Part shown: positions 28,909 to 39,238 of the stretch, in pieces
Layout of the letters: each line of letters opens with the position of its first letter
Position numbering within the stretch: the first letter of the stretch is position 1
Assembly (NCBI GenBank): GCA_009859145.1
Contig: VRVR01000013.1
Location: forward strand, 124,001-188,000
Direction of reading: 5' to 3'
Origin: Andalucia godoyi
Lineage: Eukaryota; Discoba; Jakobea; Jakobida; Andaluciidae
Length of the DNA stretch: 64,000 nucleotides
The notes under the pieces: generated by a model
Databases searched by the model: none
What the model was told of the DNA's origin: nothing
The model's input: only the letters and a program-made list of their open reading frames with translations
Translations under genes and position numbers: made by a program

Positions 28909-29335
28909 CTAAACTTCTCGCTCTGGTTCGACGATTGGATACATTTGCGCCATGTAAATGAACATCCAGATTAGCCACATCGAAACCGTTGCCGCCACAA
29001 CTGACGTTCTCGCAAGACTGATCACATTGTTCAAGTCAATCATTAATAACAACAATACAACCAAAACCAGACAAATTAATATATGTATTTTTTCGATTTT
29101 TTTTTTTTTGAAGATCATCATCAGAATAAAAAGTACGCATCATCATCATGAGGGCTAGCATCATCATCCTCACAACCATCACGACAAATCACAATCTTAA
29201 TCATAAGCATTTTAACAATAACAAAACATACGATTTGTCTTTGCCGCAGCACACCATTGTAGCAAACAGCATGAGGGCTCCCAAAGCGAGAAAGGCGAAT
29301 GAGCCGTAGAGAATTCCGAGGGATGGTACGCCCAT
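28909..29335 (-). CDS. VMA9: V-type ATPase V0 subunit e (spliced, two exons)
   Basis: Exon 1 is 29335-29232 and exon 2 is 29017-28909, joined in frame to give 70 residues. The intron (29231-29018, 214 nt) starts GTATGT and ends CAG. Exon 1 encodes a first membrane helix ending MVCCGKDKS; exon 2 encodes TSVVAATVSMWLIWMFIYMA and then QMYPIVEP. Two helices with a Cys pair after the first and AQM-NP-type ending match plant and fungal subunit e, a small hydrophobic part of the proton-pumping V0 sector. Reading through the intron stops after 11 codons. Without splicing the gene would be missed, since each exon alone is under 36 codons. Confidence 0.85.
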
Positions 29336-30019
29336 TTTCTGTTGTTTTAAAGTAACCACAAAAAAAAAAAAATCAACAACAACAGCAACGAAAAGAAAGC
29401 CGAAAAAATAAATTAAAAAACAGAAACCAAAGCAGCAGAGTGTTAAATGGAAAGGCAAAAAAAAAAAATCGAGAAAATTGCATATGTGCGGAAGGAAATG
29501 TGTTTAGTGTACAGCAACTACGAGCAGTGGGGAACGTCTCTCATAGTACAATCAGCATAGGGCGAATTATGGCTGACCATCCCTAAGCAGTCTTGCATCG
29601 ATACCGAATGCGGATAAAATTCAGAATGGGGTGGCAGGCCCCAGTACGCCGAAGCGTTCTTCTGATAGATGTCGCGCGCACCATTCCAATCTGTCGATCC
29701 AGACGTGCCGAACAGGACGGGTCCATCGGAACGACGATGAACGGGCGTGAATGAAAAAAAGGCGAGCGGAATAGCACTGTCTGAAATTTCTGGGTGAGCA
29801 ACGGAAAGTTAAATAAAGAGTGAGCTGTTAGGACAAACAAGTTGGAACATTCGGAAAACGAGATGAGGCTCATTTGCTTGCAGACGGTGAACAATCGCTT
29901 GTGTGCCAACTGCCGAGCGCAGTTCTCGTTTGACTGCCGCTCACGCTCTCACTCTATCTCTTTCTCAGTATCGACGAAGGCACCGTTAGTGACAACAAAA
30001 AAAAAGTCGTGAGAGGGGC
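29336..30019. other. Spacer holding a second Fanzor-like relic
   Basis: 684 bp between two minus-strand genes. It contains the promoter of the V-ATPase gene, an A-rich tract (29359-29470) and the Fanzor-like C-terminal remnant at 29518-29726. Confidence 0.5.
29518..29726 (-). pseudogene. Fanzor/TnpB-like C-terminal relic
   Basis: On the minus strand, MDPSCSARLDRQ (29726-29691) is followed, after a two-base shift, by WNGARDIYQKNASAYWG and a frame open to TAG at 29520-29518. This reads as the Zn-Cys end plus the conserved DRD-x-NGARN motif that closes TnpB/Fanzor proteins. The DNA also aligns with the 24520-24600 relic (GATCGA ... GGGGCCTG), so both derive from one family. Only the C-terminal end is left. 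Confidence 0.5.
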
Positions 30020-31384
30020 TCATCTGCCTTCGAGGAAGAAGTTGGGATAGAAAAAGACACCTTGGGAACTTTCGTCTCTGCATAGAACGCACATTTCCTC
30101 GGCAAGCTGTAGATAGTGTTTGGCGACGGGAATGGACATTTTGAGTTCCTTGCTGAGATCGATTTCTGTAATGCATGTGCGTTCTCGCGCAAGCTGAGCA
30201 ATTTTGTGGTTCATGGGCTTTGGGTCAAACGACGCCGACTGCACAACTCGGATTGCAGAATTCGACGAAAAAGACCGAACCGTCAGCTCAATGCCGAGTT
30301 TCGGAAACACCTTGACTGCCTCATCCAAATCTTCGGGCGAAATCATGTCCGTCCCTCTCGCCCTATTGTACATGACATAGACATCGATCAGCGACATCAT
30401 GCCGTGGTTCTTCGGAAGCTGAGCTGCGATAAAATCACCAAGTTGCTTTGCGAGCTCTCTATGGAACCGTTCTCCGGCAACCTGCTTGGTGACTGGGTTC
30501 AGAATACCTGCTGACACAAGCATGCTATCGAACTCACTCTTCTCGGAATCGTCGATGAGCGCAACCCGGTCCGCGAGCTTCACCAGTTCCTCTGCATACT
30601 TCATCAGCGCATCCAAATCAGAAAAGGCCTCCGACAACGAACTCTTCTGCGCCATCGACTGCTTGGTCACCATGTTAATGATACCAGAAATACCAGCAGA
30701 TCGAGACTCGAATCCTCTCTGTACTGTTTGTCGCGAGTTCTTTGCAGACTTTGACGACACCCACTTTTTCTGATTCAGAATCTTGCGTAGCTGAAGCAGA
30801 AACTGGTCTCTGCCGCCGTCCATGGATGACTTCGAACGGAACGAAAGTTTAAAGTACGTTGTAAACAGATCGTCCGATTGCCGAACTCCGGCGTCCGGAC
30901 TGCTGGACAAATCGCTGCTTGACACCGAAACTGGGACTAAATGAAGCGTAAGCTTGGGCGAAGAAAACACCCCAGGAAAGAACCCAGCCTGTGTCTTTAC
31001 GGATGCGACATGCGACAAATGAAGCTGTAATGCTCGTCTCTGACCTTCTTTTTCAAGCCATCTTCCCGACCATTCATCATACATAACACACGTAACGTAT
31101 ATAAAATTAGCATTTGGTATTAAGAGTGGGAAGAAGGGGAAAAAAACCACGAAATGCTCAACCAGCAGTCACGACATTGAATAGAGATGAGTTTGTTTTT
31201 TCTTGAAGAGATCATACAACAAGCGATGTGTACTGAGTATCAGATCTCCGTCGTCGTAATCTGTCGCATCATCTCCATTGTACAATCGAATATGCTTTTC
31301 AATCACCACAATAATTTCGTTTTCTTCGTCCCACAACACAGGCGCAAACGAAGAAGTTACTTCGCATGGTCGCCATCGATCCAT
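30020..31384 (-). CDS. VPS36: ESCRT-II subunit VPS36 (spliced, two exons)
   Basis: Exon 1 is 31384-31218 and exon 2 is 31061-30020; the 156-nt intron (31217-31062) starts GTATGA, has a TGCTAAT branch-like motif and ends AAG. The join gives 402 residues and reads ILSTHRLLWLEKEGQRRALQ, which aligns without a gap to the GLUE domain of human VPS36 (STHRLIW). The N-terminus MDRWRP also matches. The C-terminal half is the EAP30 winged-helix region: FSDLDALMKYAEELVKLAD, then DVYVMYNRARGTDMISPEDL. VPS36 binds PI3P/ubiquitin through GLUE and sorts cargo into multivesicular endosomes. Confidence 0.92.
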
Positions 31385-31573
31385 TCTTCTTTTTTGTGGT
31401 GTTATGCTGCGTATCTGCTTTGCGTTCATTAACAAACAGAAAAAAACAGAAGAAAAAAACACGAGCGCTCGACTCCAGAAACCCTCGTTGGACAGAAAAG
31501 GGTTTCCCGGACTGCTGGGTCGGGTCGTGTGCGGCGTGCTGATGATGCGGCATCATGTTTTGTGGGTTTCATA

Positions 31574-32243
31574 TTACCCTCCAACCCAAATATGTCTTGC
31601 GGACAGCTGTGAAAATCATCGGATAGTATGGGCAAGTTTTTTACAGCCGCCGACATTGCTGTTGAATGAAGACCGACCTTTTCCCCCCTGCAGATTGCTG
31701 CTACCGGCTGTCGTCGTTGTCGCTGTTGTTGGTGTCGCGGCGGCGTAGGTGTGCAGGTCGACGCCCCAATGAGAGACACTGTCCAATACTGACAACCCGA
31801 TTCCTTGTAATCGATGACTCCTCCACCGCGGCCTCTCTCTGTCTGCGGTGCACACCATTTGCCAATCAGCAAAATAAATACAATATCCGCTCGATTGTAG
31901 TGGTGAAAACAGAGAATGAAAGATCGAGAGAGAATGAACAAGTGGATTAAGAATGCGGAATGGCAATAAATGAAGCTCGTTGAAATCCCTGGCTTTCTCC
32001 TGGTTCCGAGGGTCCAAACGGCTTCTAACGAATGCACTCATTGATCCATTCGAGAGCTCTGAACAGGAAAACATGTTGTTTCTGTTTCGGGGTGCGGACA
32101 CCCGCGGATGTCCCACTCAAAAGGAGAGCTTTCATTGGATGGGACGCTGATGCTCATTGATAAAGTCCCTCTACGCCAAATAATCTGTTGTTGAGACGCA
32201 GCATGCGAGCCAAATGTTTGAAGAAGTATGTATTTGAGGGTAA
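31574..32243 (+). mobile_element. MITE-like element, copy 2
   Basis: A 670-bp unit bounded by exact 8-bp inverted repeats, TTACCCTC at the left and GAGGGTAA at the right, each flanked by TA (31572-31573 and 32244-32245), as expected for a TA target duplication. About 570 bp of its core is identical, without indels, to copy 1 at 9711-10366. The left ~75 bp and the last ~15 bp differ. It ends 218 bp before the next start codon, in the same orientation as copy 1 relative to its downstream gene. Confidence 0.75.
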
Positions 32244-32460
32244 TAATACTCAAAAGGCATCAAGTACTGTAAGTAATGGAATCCACTTGCTGTCTGCTTG
32301 TACCCGCACCTGCTGCAGGTGAAAAAAGGTGAAGGGTGGTCTTGTTTGTGGGTCGCTTAGGGAGGAAAAACATTTCGAACACGAGTGCTCGCGCCACACG
32401 AGACGACCGTCCTTGGTGGTGAAAGAGAACGGAAGACCCCGTGGGCAAGAAGAGGACAGG

Positions 32461-33978
32461 ATGGCTGAACTGGATATAAGAAATATAAATTTTGATATTC
32501 CGTACAAGGCACAGGAGATTTTGGTGTTTCCAGAGTTGCGACGACAAGCGTGTGAATTGCTTGCGAATCTCGAAAGGCCGAGCATCTCGCTTCTTGCAAA
32601 GCTTGCGTCCCACAAGACAGTCCGCAGAATTCTGGCGATTGAGTTGGATGTGGCGTATTCTGTGTCTTTGGCTCTCAAACACTGTGCGTTGCCCGAAGAC
32701 TGTGCTGAAGAATGCTGGTATTTGATGGACTGCTTGTGCTTAGGAACGCTGTCGTCGATGGAAATGGCGCAGTTTGTGGCATTTCGACTGACTTCTGCTT
32801 CACCGTCTATGATTTCGTTCTTGGCCAACGTCTTGTTTCTCAGCAGGGAAAATTCGAGCGCAATAACACAGAGTGACGACAGATCCGATGTGCTATCGGT
32901 GTCACATCTGCATGGAAGAAGTGCCGCTGGGACCAGCATTCGAGCGTCTGCTGGCGGTTCGTCATTGAACGATGACGAGATGCGGATCAGCTCCGAGAAC
33001 CTGCTGAAATGCCTACAGTCAAAAGAGATACACAGTGTTCTGATTGTCCTGTTGAGCCAGCCCAAGTATGTGCGACCGGTGCTTCACTTGCTGTTGCTAG
33101 TGTCTGATGAGTTTCGCGAGGTCGTTGAAAATCTGGACCACTCGCTCAGTTTTTCATTCCGAGTGCTGCGAAACGCATTCGAAAAGATGCAGACCTCCAT
33201 GCTGAGAGCAGCCGAGGTTCTCGAGGTGGAACAGTGTGCATTGTTGGCTCAGACCGTGCTTGAGAATATGGCGCGTGTCGTTGGCGAACCAGCATTGCCT
33301 ACATACATGGCGCAACTGGACTTTTATCCTTCTGCTTGGAGTATCGTCCACTGGTTTATGACGCAAAAGGCAGATGATCGCATTGTGCTTGCAATTCAGC
33401 CATTGTTGGATGCAATGCACAGGATTTCGGGCGTCACGGGGGGGCTTGCCCCCATCGCGTCTCCAGCGTCGAGCTTTGCTGGCATGGAGAGCAAACCAGC
33501 AGTCGCTCTGGCCAAGAACACGCAGACGACCACCACGGTCGCCGCTTCACAGTCCTCAAATCCAACTCCAATGCTGGCGTCTCAGATAGAAGAGAAGAAC
33601 TTGCAAGAGCAGGAAGCAAGCTTGAATCTCAGCGAGTTGCAAGACTGGGCGTTTGAACAGAGCTTGAGAGAAGTGGAAAGTACTCAGCGACCGGTCGTTG
33701 CAGAATCTGAGAGAGGCTCTAGCAGCGCAAGGGACAACACGTCATGCGGCACTCGACATTCCAGCAGGGCTCCCACCGTCCACGACGTTTCTTCTTTGAG
33801 CATGGATATCATCTCGAAAGTGCAATTGCTCCGCGATCACTGTTCTGCATTGCTGATGGAGGCTGAGAAGTCACGCACGACTGTGGCGGACATGCAGCAA
33901 CAAGTAGACAAGTACAGAGGGCTTGCCCAGACGATCCACCGCCTGACCATCGGAAGCCAGCAACCCGCTCTGCAATGA
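32461..33978 (+). CDS. Unknown alpha-helical (armadillo-like) protein
   Basis: 505 residues from ATG 32461; the frame continues upstream without ATG. No family is recognised with certainty. The first ~330 residues are Leu-rich paired helices (ILVFPELRRQACELLANLER, LLAKLASHKTVRRILAIE), suggesting an ARM/HEAT solenoid with one Ser/Asp insert. A Ser/Thr/Ala linker follows, and the C-terminal ~60 residues form a probable coiled coil (VQLLRDHCSALLMEAEKSR ... MQQQVDKYRGLAQTIHRL). Solenoid plus coiled coil is a scaffold-like layout, loosely like CIP2A, but I cannot support that name. No signal or membrane segment. Confidence 0.6.
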   Translation: MAELDIRNINFDIPYKAQEILVFPELRRQACELLANLERPSISLLAKLASHKTVRRILAIELDVAYSVSLALKHCALPEDCAEECWYLMDCLCLGTLSSMEMAQFVAFRLTSASPSMISFLANVLFLSRENSSAITQSDDRSDVLSVSHLHGRSAAGTSIRASAGGSSLNDDEMRISSENLLKCLQSKEIHSVLIVLLSQPKYVRPVLHLLLLVSDEFREVVENLDHSLSFSFRVLRNAFEKMQTSMLRAAEVLEVEQCALLAQTVLENMARVVGEPALPTYMAQLDFYPSAWSIVHWFMTQKADDRIVLAIQPLLDAMHRISGVTGGLAPIASPASSFAGMESKPAVALAKNTQTTTTVAASQSSNPTPMLASQIEEKNLQEQEASLNLSELQDWAFEQSLREVESTQRPVVAESERGSSSARDNTSCGTRHSSRAPTVHDVSSLSMDIISKVQLLRDHCSALLMEAEKSRTTVADMQQQVDKYRGLAQTIHRLTIGSQQPALQ

Positions 33979-34610
33979 GCTGCCATTTCGCTCCGAGAAC
34001 CTGACGAGGCAGGTGGCGCTTCGTTTGACGTCTAATGGCCAGCCCCCCCATCAAACTGCTGTTTGTTTGCAAAGGACGGATTATGGAACCCTGAGGATTG
34101 CAATTCTCCCCTTCCTCTCTCTCCTCTCGCTGTGTGTGTGTGTTCGATTTTGTACCGCATTACCCTTTTAGGAGAATTTCCGCATCGACTGCTCTATCCG
34201 TTGACGTGTTTTCCGCCAATGAGAACATTTCTTGAGACTTTTGCTCGACTGCACTTTATCCTTTTATGGAAGTACAACCTAGCACAAGGAATGCCACCTC
34301 GGGCACTGACAACTGGATGCAGCACCTGACACTTTTGAAATTCCTCCTGCAAATCACGATTCGCTCCTGGATGCGTGCTGCCACTGAAATTCAAGCAGGT
34401 CGTCAAAACCCTCCCCGTCTTTTGCATCCCGCATGACTACCGCACTGCTTGCGAATACCATTGTCGTATTTTTTGTGGTGTGACTTTGTTTGTTAGTTTG
34501 TTTGTCTGTCTGTTTGTTCCCCCCCCCCACAGGCATCTTCTTCGTGATTCTTTTTCCTGTCCTCAAAGAGAATTTTGTGCAAGAACTGTGCACAATCATT
34601 CACTCTAGTC
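33979..34610. other. Spacer between two plus-strand genes
   Basis: 632 bp holding the 3' region of the helical protein and the promoter of Zn2Cys6 regulator 2, with GTTT/TGTC repeats and a C run near 34490-34530. Short frames here show no domain. Confidence 0.5.
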
Positions 34611-35771
34611 ATGCATTCTTCTAGTTTCCCCAGCAGTTTCCTGCTCTCAAATTTGCAAAATGCGTCCAGCGTCCCCCAGATCCTCCTGCCAAACGCTGGA
34701 TACGGGCAACTAAATCTGACACAGATGTTTGGTGCGCATTCAATTTCACTGGACAGCTCCCATGCTCCACCATGGACCGACAACAATGCGCAACTGTTCA
34801 TTGCACAACAGTCTTTGATTCCCGGTCTTCTTCGCCCAGTCAGCGGCATTGATGTTTGCAGTGCGTCGGATGTTTCGTGCGCAAGCATTCCTTCGACTTC
34901 TCCAACGACGTCTTTTTTTGATGTCAGTTCGGGGATGAAAACAGCCTTTCGATGTCATTCTTCGGCGACGTCACCAAACGTCGAGAAACGGTCTGAGGGG
35001 TTCCCAGTACGCAGCAGCGGCACATCAAGGACCCATCGACCTGTTGCGTGTCTTCAGTGTCGGCTCGTACATCGTTCATGTGATGGCAGTTCTCCGTGTC
35101 TTCGGTGCGTAGAAAAGGGGACCGGACAAACATGCGCGTATCCGACGCGGAAGAAAAAAGGACAGGTTGCTTCTGAAGTTGCTGCGCTGCTGCGTGTGGA
35201 CAGCCCGCGAGTGGAGGAAAGAAAAGAATCCCAGCCTATCGAAACCCTCCCAAGAACCCCTTCCGGCACTTTCACGTTGCCTTTTGGGCAGTTTTGTGTC
35301 ATCGATATGCAACGTGAATTTCGGAAACGGTTTCTGTCACACTACCAGATTTCCGAGAGCGATCTTGTGGCAGACGATCTCTGTTTTCGTCAAATTGCAG
35401 AGTATCAAACGGTTTTGGATGTAATTCAGGTTCCTGCATTGCTTGCCGTTGGCCCCAAGGTCAAGAGCTTTAACAAGGCAGTGACAGATCTTTGTCCTTA
35501 CAATGCGGAGGAGTTCAATGGTGCTCGATGCCCAATGACTTGGGATCTTATTGCTCCAGAGTCAATCTTGCAGCTCATGGAGCTGTGTCTTGGTGCGTTT
35601 TGCACTCCCGGCAAACAAGTCTTGTCTGCAGTTGTCTCACTACGCGGGAAGAACAATCAGCAACAATGTGCGTCCGTGGCCGTTCACATTTTTCACAATA
35701 GCGTCGGATTTCCCATTGGCACGTTTACAATTGTCACTCCACTCGACCCGCTTCCCAAGAAGGCCAAGTAG
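34611..35771 (+). CDS. Zn2Cys6 transcription factor 2 with C-terminal PAS-like region
   Basis: 386 residues from ATG 34611 (a longer frame uses only TTG). The binuclear cluster has Cys147, 150, 157, 163, 166 and 175 (CX2CX6CX5CX2CX8C; ACLQCRLVHRSCDGSSPCLR), followed by basic RKKKG. The C-terminal ~160 residues start with REFRKRFLSHYQISES and contain VPALLAVGPKVKSFNKA and FPIGTFTIVTPL, a PAS-like sensor layout. Cluster position and domain order copy those of the regulator at 14228-15733, so the two are probably old paralogues. Expected role: sequence-specific nuclear regulator, possibly of carbon metabolism by analogy with ERT1. Confidence 0.78.
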   Translation: MHSSSFPSSFLLSNLQNASSVPQILLPNAGYGQLNLTQMFGAHSISLDSSHAPPWTDNNAQLFIAQQSLIPGLLRPVSGIDVCSASDVSCASIPSTSPTTSFFDVSSGMKTAFRCHSSATSPNVEKRSEGFPVRSSGTSRTHRPVACLQCRLVHRSCDGSSPCLRCVEKGTGQTCAYPTRKKKGQVASEVAALLRVDSPRVEERKESQPIETLPRTPSGTFTLPFGQFCVIDMQREFRKRFLSHYQISESDLVADDLCFRQIAEYQTVLDVIQVPALLAVGPKVKSFNKAVTDLCPYNAEEFNGARCPMTWDLIAPESILQLMELCLGAFCTPGKQVLSAVVSLRGKNNQQQCASVAVHIFHNSVGFPIGTFTIVTPLDPLPKKAK

Positions 35772-36237
35772 GCCCCATTACGAGAAGAAAAACCAGAAAA
35801 AGGATGAGCTATCGAGGACTGCTCGTGCTCAACAAAAACCGTCTTAATCAAATCAAACCCGTTCGTCCCGCAGAAATATATCTTAGGTGTGACTGGCGTC
35901 TTTTTCTCTTTTTCATACATGCCTTGCCAGCATGTCAACTGGCCCAAGCTCTCGATGATGCGATCGAGGTTGGACTTTCTTGTACTGTTCGATGTACTGA
36001 AACGTTCATGGCAATGGGAACGACGGAAAGAGAATCGAAATTTCTTCTTTTGTGAAAAAGAGCGCACCTACGCCTTGTGGGGCCGAAAGACCCATTAGCA
36101 AAGGAGCGTGCAGATATCCATGTGCACGCATCACGAGTTTGCCACTGTCTGTCATTCACCCATAAATGCATGATCTCTACTTCTCTAGCAACTGGGCAGA
36201 AAAGCGGGCGCGCAACGGCAAGCGCAGGAATCGAAAA
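35772..36237. other. 3' spacer of convergent genes
   Basis: 466 bp between convergent stop codons of regulator 2 and the ABCG gene. Several short frames on both strands look random; nothing is called. Confidence 0.5.
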
Positions 36238-38742
36238 CTAGGACTTTAACAGTCTTGCATAGATCTTCAGGACTGCCCATACCAAGACACGAAAAGCAAC
36301 CAGAAACAACACCATGGAAAGGAAATCGAATTCCAAGTTGTGGAGGTTGTAATGGTAGTTTTGATTCTCGACGTATTCTGTGATTACAGACTGCTGTGTT
36401 GGTGTGTACTTGCCTGGCTTCTCGAGCCCAAGTTCCACAATGTAGAGCGCTTCTCCAAACCATCGTGCCCACGAAATGTTCCCGATTGCTCCCATGTCTT
36501 CGACGCTCTGTGCACCCCCTGTGCTAAGGCCGGAGAGCAACGTTGCAACGGCAGCCAGGAGTGGCGCCAGATGGGCCGGCAGAAGAACAGAACACAAATA
36601 TCCGAGGCCGAACATTATGGCTTCGAACATAATCATGATGGACCAGTATTGTCCAAAATCTGAAGACGGAGCCACAACCACCGCGAATGTGGCAGAAAAC
36701 ATCAGAGAATACAGGAGAATAAGAGGGATGTCCGCAACTGACCGAGCAACGACATACGCAGATGTCGAAGTTCTTCCAAAGCCATGTTCTCGCAAGAAAA
36801 CTGACTTCTCGTTCGTGAAAAATCGGCAAGCAAGAGCGGAGGCGGCAAGACCAAGGGCCATTGTCGTGTAAACGATCATGCGTCCGATTTCATCTTGAAC
36901 CGCAGTCACACAGAAGGTCATGCGAACCGGAGGAGGGCAAAACGGAATGTACTCGGATGACAGAGGGGGTTGGAACAGATTCGTGGAAACAAAACCGATT
37001 CCAATGATCAAGCCCGTCAAAACGTGAAGTACGACGTCCAAGGCAACCGAAGATATGTCTCGGTAGTGCTGCAAGAGCGCACGATTCGTCAGCAACCACA
37101 CCTGATAGAACCAAGACACAGCCTTAACCGTTTCGTCGGCCATGCCTCTTGATGAAGCAGCGACCAGATCTCTTCCGCTGTTTTCCGCGATCTCGGCTGT
37201 TCGCGCATACGACGATCCGGCTGCTTTCCATATGTCAGCCAACTGAGACACAGTCATGGGGCCCGATTTAGTCCTTGGCTGAATCGATCCCTTTCCATTT
37301 GCGGCAGCATTGATGATGTCCAGCACCCAGTCTGCAGGGTTTGTAAACTGCGACCGAATGTAGCCACACTGCACTTCGAACCAGCGGACAATGCTGGAGA
37401 AGGGGCCGTAGTACACGAGGTTTCCGCCTTTTGCGAGAACGACGATATTATCTGTATACGTGCGAATGATTTCCAGTCGAGGCTGGTGAAGCACGGCGAC
37501 TACTGTCACACCAGTGTCATGAGCAATCGAATGCAGATACTTCATGAGCTCAATGGAGGTAGATGCATCCAATCCAGTCGTGGGTTCATCCAGGAACAAC
37601 AGTCGCGGTTTTGCTACTAATTCCATACCGATGCTCACCCGCTTTCGCTGCCCTCCTGAAATTTTCTGGCCACTTTGAAGGGGCATTTGGGACGAATTCT
37701 GTCCGTCCGCTCGGCTTTCAGCATCCACACCACCCTTTGCGGGCAATCCAGTCAAAACGACATTGCCGTGAGCTCCGGACGAACTTCCAACAATGCTGTT
37801 CGCAACATCGACCAATCCCAAAATCGCCAGAACCGTCGCCACAACTTCCTCCACCTGCGCGGCAGGCGTACCTCTTGGAAGTCGCATACGAGCTGAGTGA
37901 AGAAGTGTTTCCCGAACTGTTAGAGACGGCAACATGATGTCATCCTGAGGAACGAACCCGACATCTGGAATGCCAGACAAGGACTTTATCTCCAGGGTCC
38001 CTTGTTCCGCCGAACCTCGCAGTTTGATCGTCCCTTCCGTAGGATTGATTTTCCCGAGCAGGACGTTCAACAACGTTGTCTTTCCAGCGCCGGACGCGCC
38101 GAGAACGACGGACACAGAGCCGGACGGAAGTTCACAACTCACATCATTCAGCAGCACCTTCTGACCATCGCCCTTCAACACTACTCGAATATGATCGAGC
38201 AGGATTGACGGGCCAGGGATTGCAAATTTTGCCGGGAACGAAGGAATGCTCTCCGCTTTCAAGTTACCAGTCGGTACTCGCCCCCTGCGCTTCATGAACC
38301 ACTTGGAGAACCATCCGCGCTTCATCGCCATGACCAGAAGGACAAACAGGCCGAGAACTGCGAGAATCAGTAGCATTCCGCCGTACCACACATATCTTTC
38401 TGAGCCCTCGGGGCACACGGAAAGCGCTGGACAGTCCCAAGCTTGAAACGAGCCCTTCACACAGTACTTTCCAGCAGGACACTTCACCTTTGTCGATCCG
38501 TCAGGACACAAGTACCCTGCTGGACACACCTCGGGACCCTCTGAGCCTCCTCCGCAGAAGTATCCAGGCTCGCAGCGCAGCTGCAACTCAGGAGAAAGTG
38601 GGGATCGCAAGCAGACTTGCCCTACCGGACACCCAGGAGTCACAAACGGATCATCTGGAACCATAACAACGTCTGTGCACAATCCGAGCGTTGCAAACAC
38701 CACTATGAACAACGCACTCGCAAACAGCGTCTTTTTCTTCAT
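36238..38742 (-). CDS. ABCG half-transporter with Cys-rich ectodomain (ABCG24/ADP1-like)
   Basis: 834 residues from ATG 38742. A signal peptide (FASALFIVVFATLGLC) leads a Cys/Pro/Gly-rich domain (residues ~38-112, CPAGYLCPDG, CPAGKYC), then one membrane helix (LLILAVLGLFVLLVMAM). The ATPase domain has Walker A GASGAGKTT (~215), signature ISGGQRKRVSIG and Walker B LLFLDEPTTGLDA. The C-terminal ABC2 membrane domain has about six helices, with a short Cys-containing loop. This layout matches plant ABCG24/28 and yeast Adp1. Half-size transporters work as dimers. Substrate unknown, lipids or sterols being usual. Confidence 0.9.
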   Translation of the reverse strand: MKKKTLFASALFIVVFATLGLCTDVVMVPDDPFVTPGCPVGQVCLRSPLSPELQLRCEPGYFCGGGSEGPEVCPAGYLCPDGSTKVKCPAGKYCVKGSFQAWDCPALSVCPEGSERYVWYGGMLLILAVLGLFVLLVMAMKRGWFSKWFMKRRGRVPTGNLKAESIPSFPAKFAIPGPSILLDHIRVVLKGDGQKVLLNDVSCELPSGSVSVVLGASGAGKTTLLNVLLGKINPTEGTIKLRGSAEQGTLEIKSLSGIPDVGFVPQDDIMLPSLTVRETLLHSARMRLPRGTPAAQVEEVVATVLAILGLVDVANSIVGSSSGAHGNVVLTGLPAKGGVDAESRADGQNSSQMPLQSGQKISGGQRKRVSIGMELVAKPRLLFLDEPTTGLDASTSIELMKYLHSIAHDTGVTVVAVLHQPRLEIIRTYTDNIVVLAKGGNLVYYGPFSSIVRWFEVQCGYIRSQFTNPADWVLDIINAAANGKGSIQPRTKSGPMTVSQLADIWKAAGSSYARTAEIAENSGRDLVAASSRGMADETVKAVSWFYQVWLLTNRALLQHYRDISSVALDVVLHVLTGLIIGIGFVSTNLFQPPLSSEYIPFCPPPVRMTFCVTAVQDEIGRMIVYTTMALGLAASALACRFFTNEKSVFLREHGFGRTSTSAYVVARSVADIPLILLYSLMFSATFAVVVAPSSDFGQYWSIMIMFEAIMFGLGYLCSVLLPAHLAPLLAAVATLLSGLSTGGAQSVEDMGAIGNISWARWFGEALYIVELGLEKPGKYTPTQQSVITEYVENQNYHYNLHNLEFDFLSMVLFLVAFRVLVWAVLKIYARLLKS

Positions 38743-38763
38743 GTTCGATTATTTTTTCTGATT

Positions 38764-38828
<65 letters not shown>

Positions 38829-39238
38829 GTTGGTGTTCCTTTCCGTTTCTATTCTTTTACAAAACGAAGAATCAAAAGGTTGTTGTATCGAGAGTCCTGC
38901 AAACGGTTGAAGCACGTATCGGCTTGCGTCGGTATTCGCCTAGTCGGGAATTTCGGGAATTGTCGGAGACACCAGACATGCCGATTGCCGACTGCTCTGT
39001 CGACACCGTTTATTTACGATCGGCGCTGATGGCAATGGATGTACGTACGTACAAGCAAAGCGCAGGTTTTTTCTTTTCAGAATTGGGTTTTTTTTTCAGG
39101 GAGAGCGTCCGTTTGGAAATTTATTTGATCTTTCAGCCGTTTTCTTTTGAGCATGCCGTCTTCTGAGCTGTACTACAAAAACAAAAAAAAAAAGACTGAA
39201 ATACAATATTCGGACATCACCATCATTGTACACATAGC
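38743..39238. promoter_or_regulatory. Divergent promoter ABCG / CFAP100-like with (GT)n
   Basis: 496 bp between two genes that start away from each other. It contains about 27 GT units at 38768-38823. I looked for an RFX X-box for the ciliary gene and saw no full match. Confidence 0.6.
38768..38823. repeat. (GT)n microsatellite
   Basis: Pure GT run about 25 bp upstream of the ABCG start codon. Confidence 0.95.

Noticed and set aside
34063-34329. 88-codon frame between the helical protein and regulator 2
   Set aside because: No domain, irregular composition, non-conserved-looking; likely spacer.
38771-39166. Frames with alternating Cys-Val
   Set aside because: Translations of the GT microsatellite, not genes.
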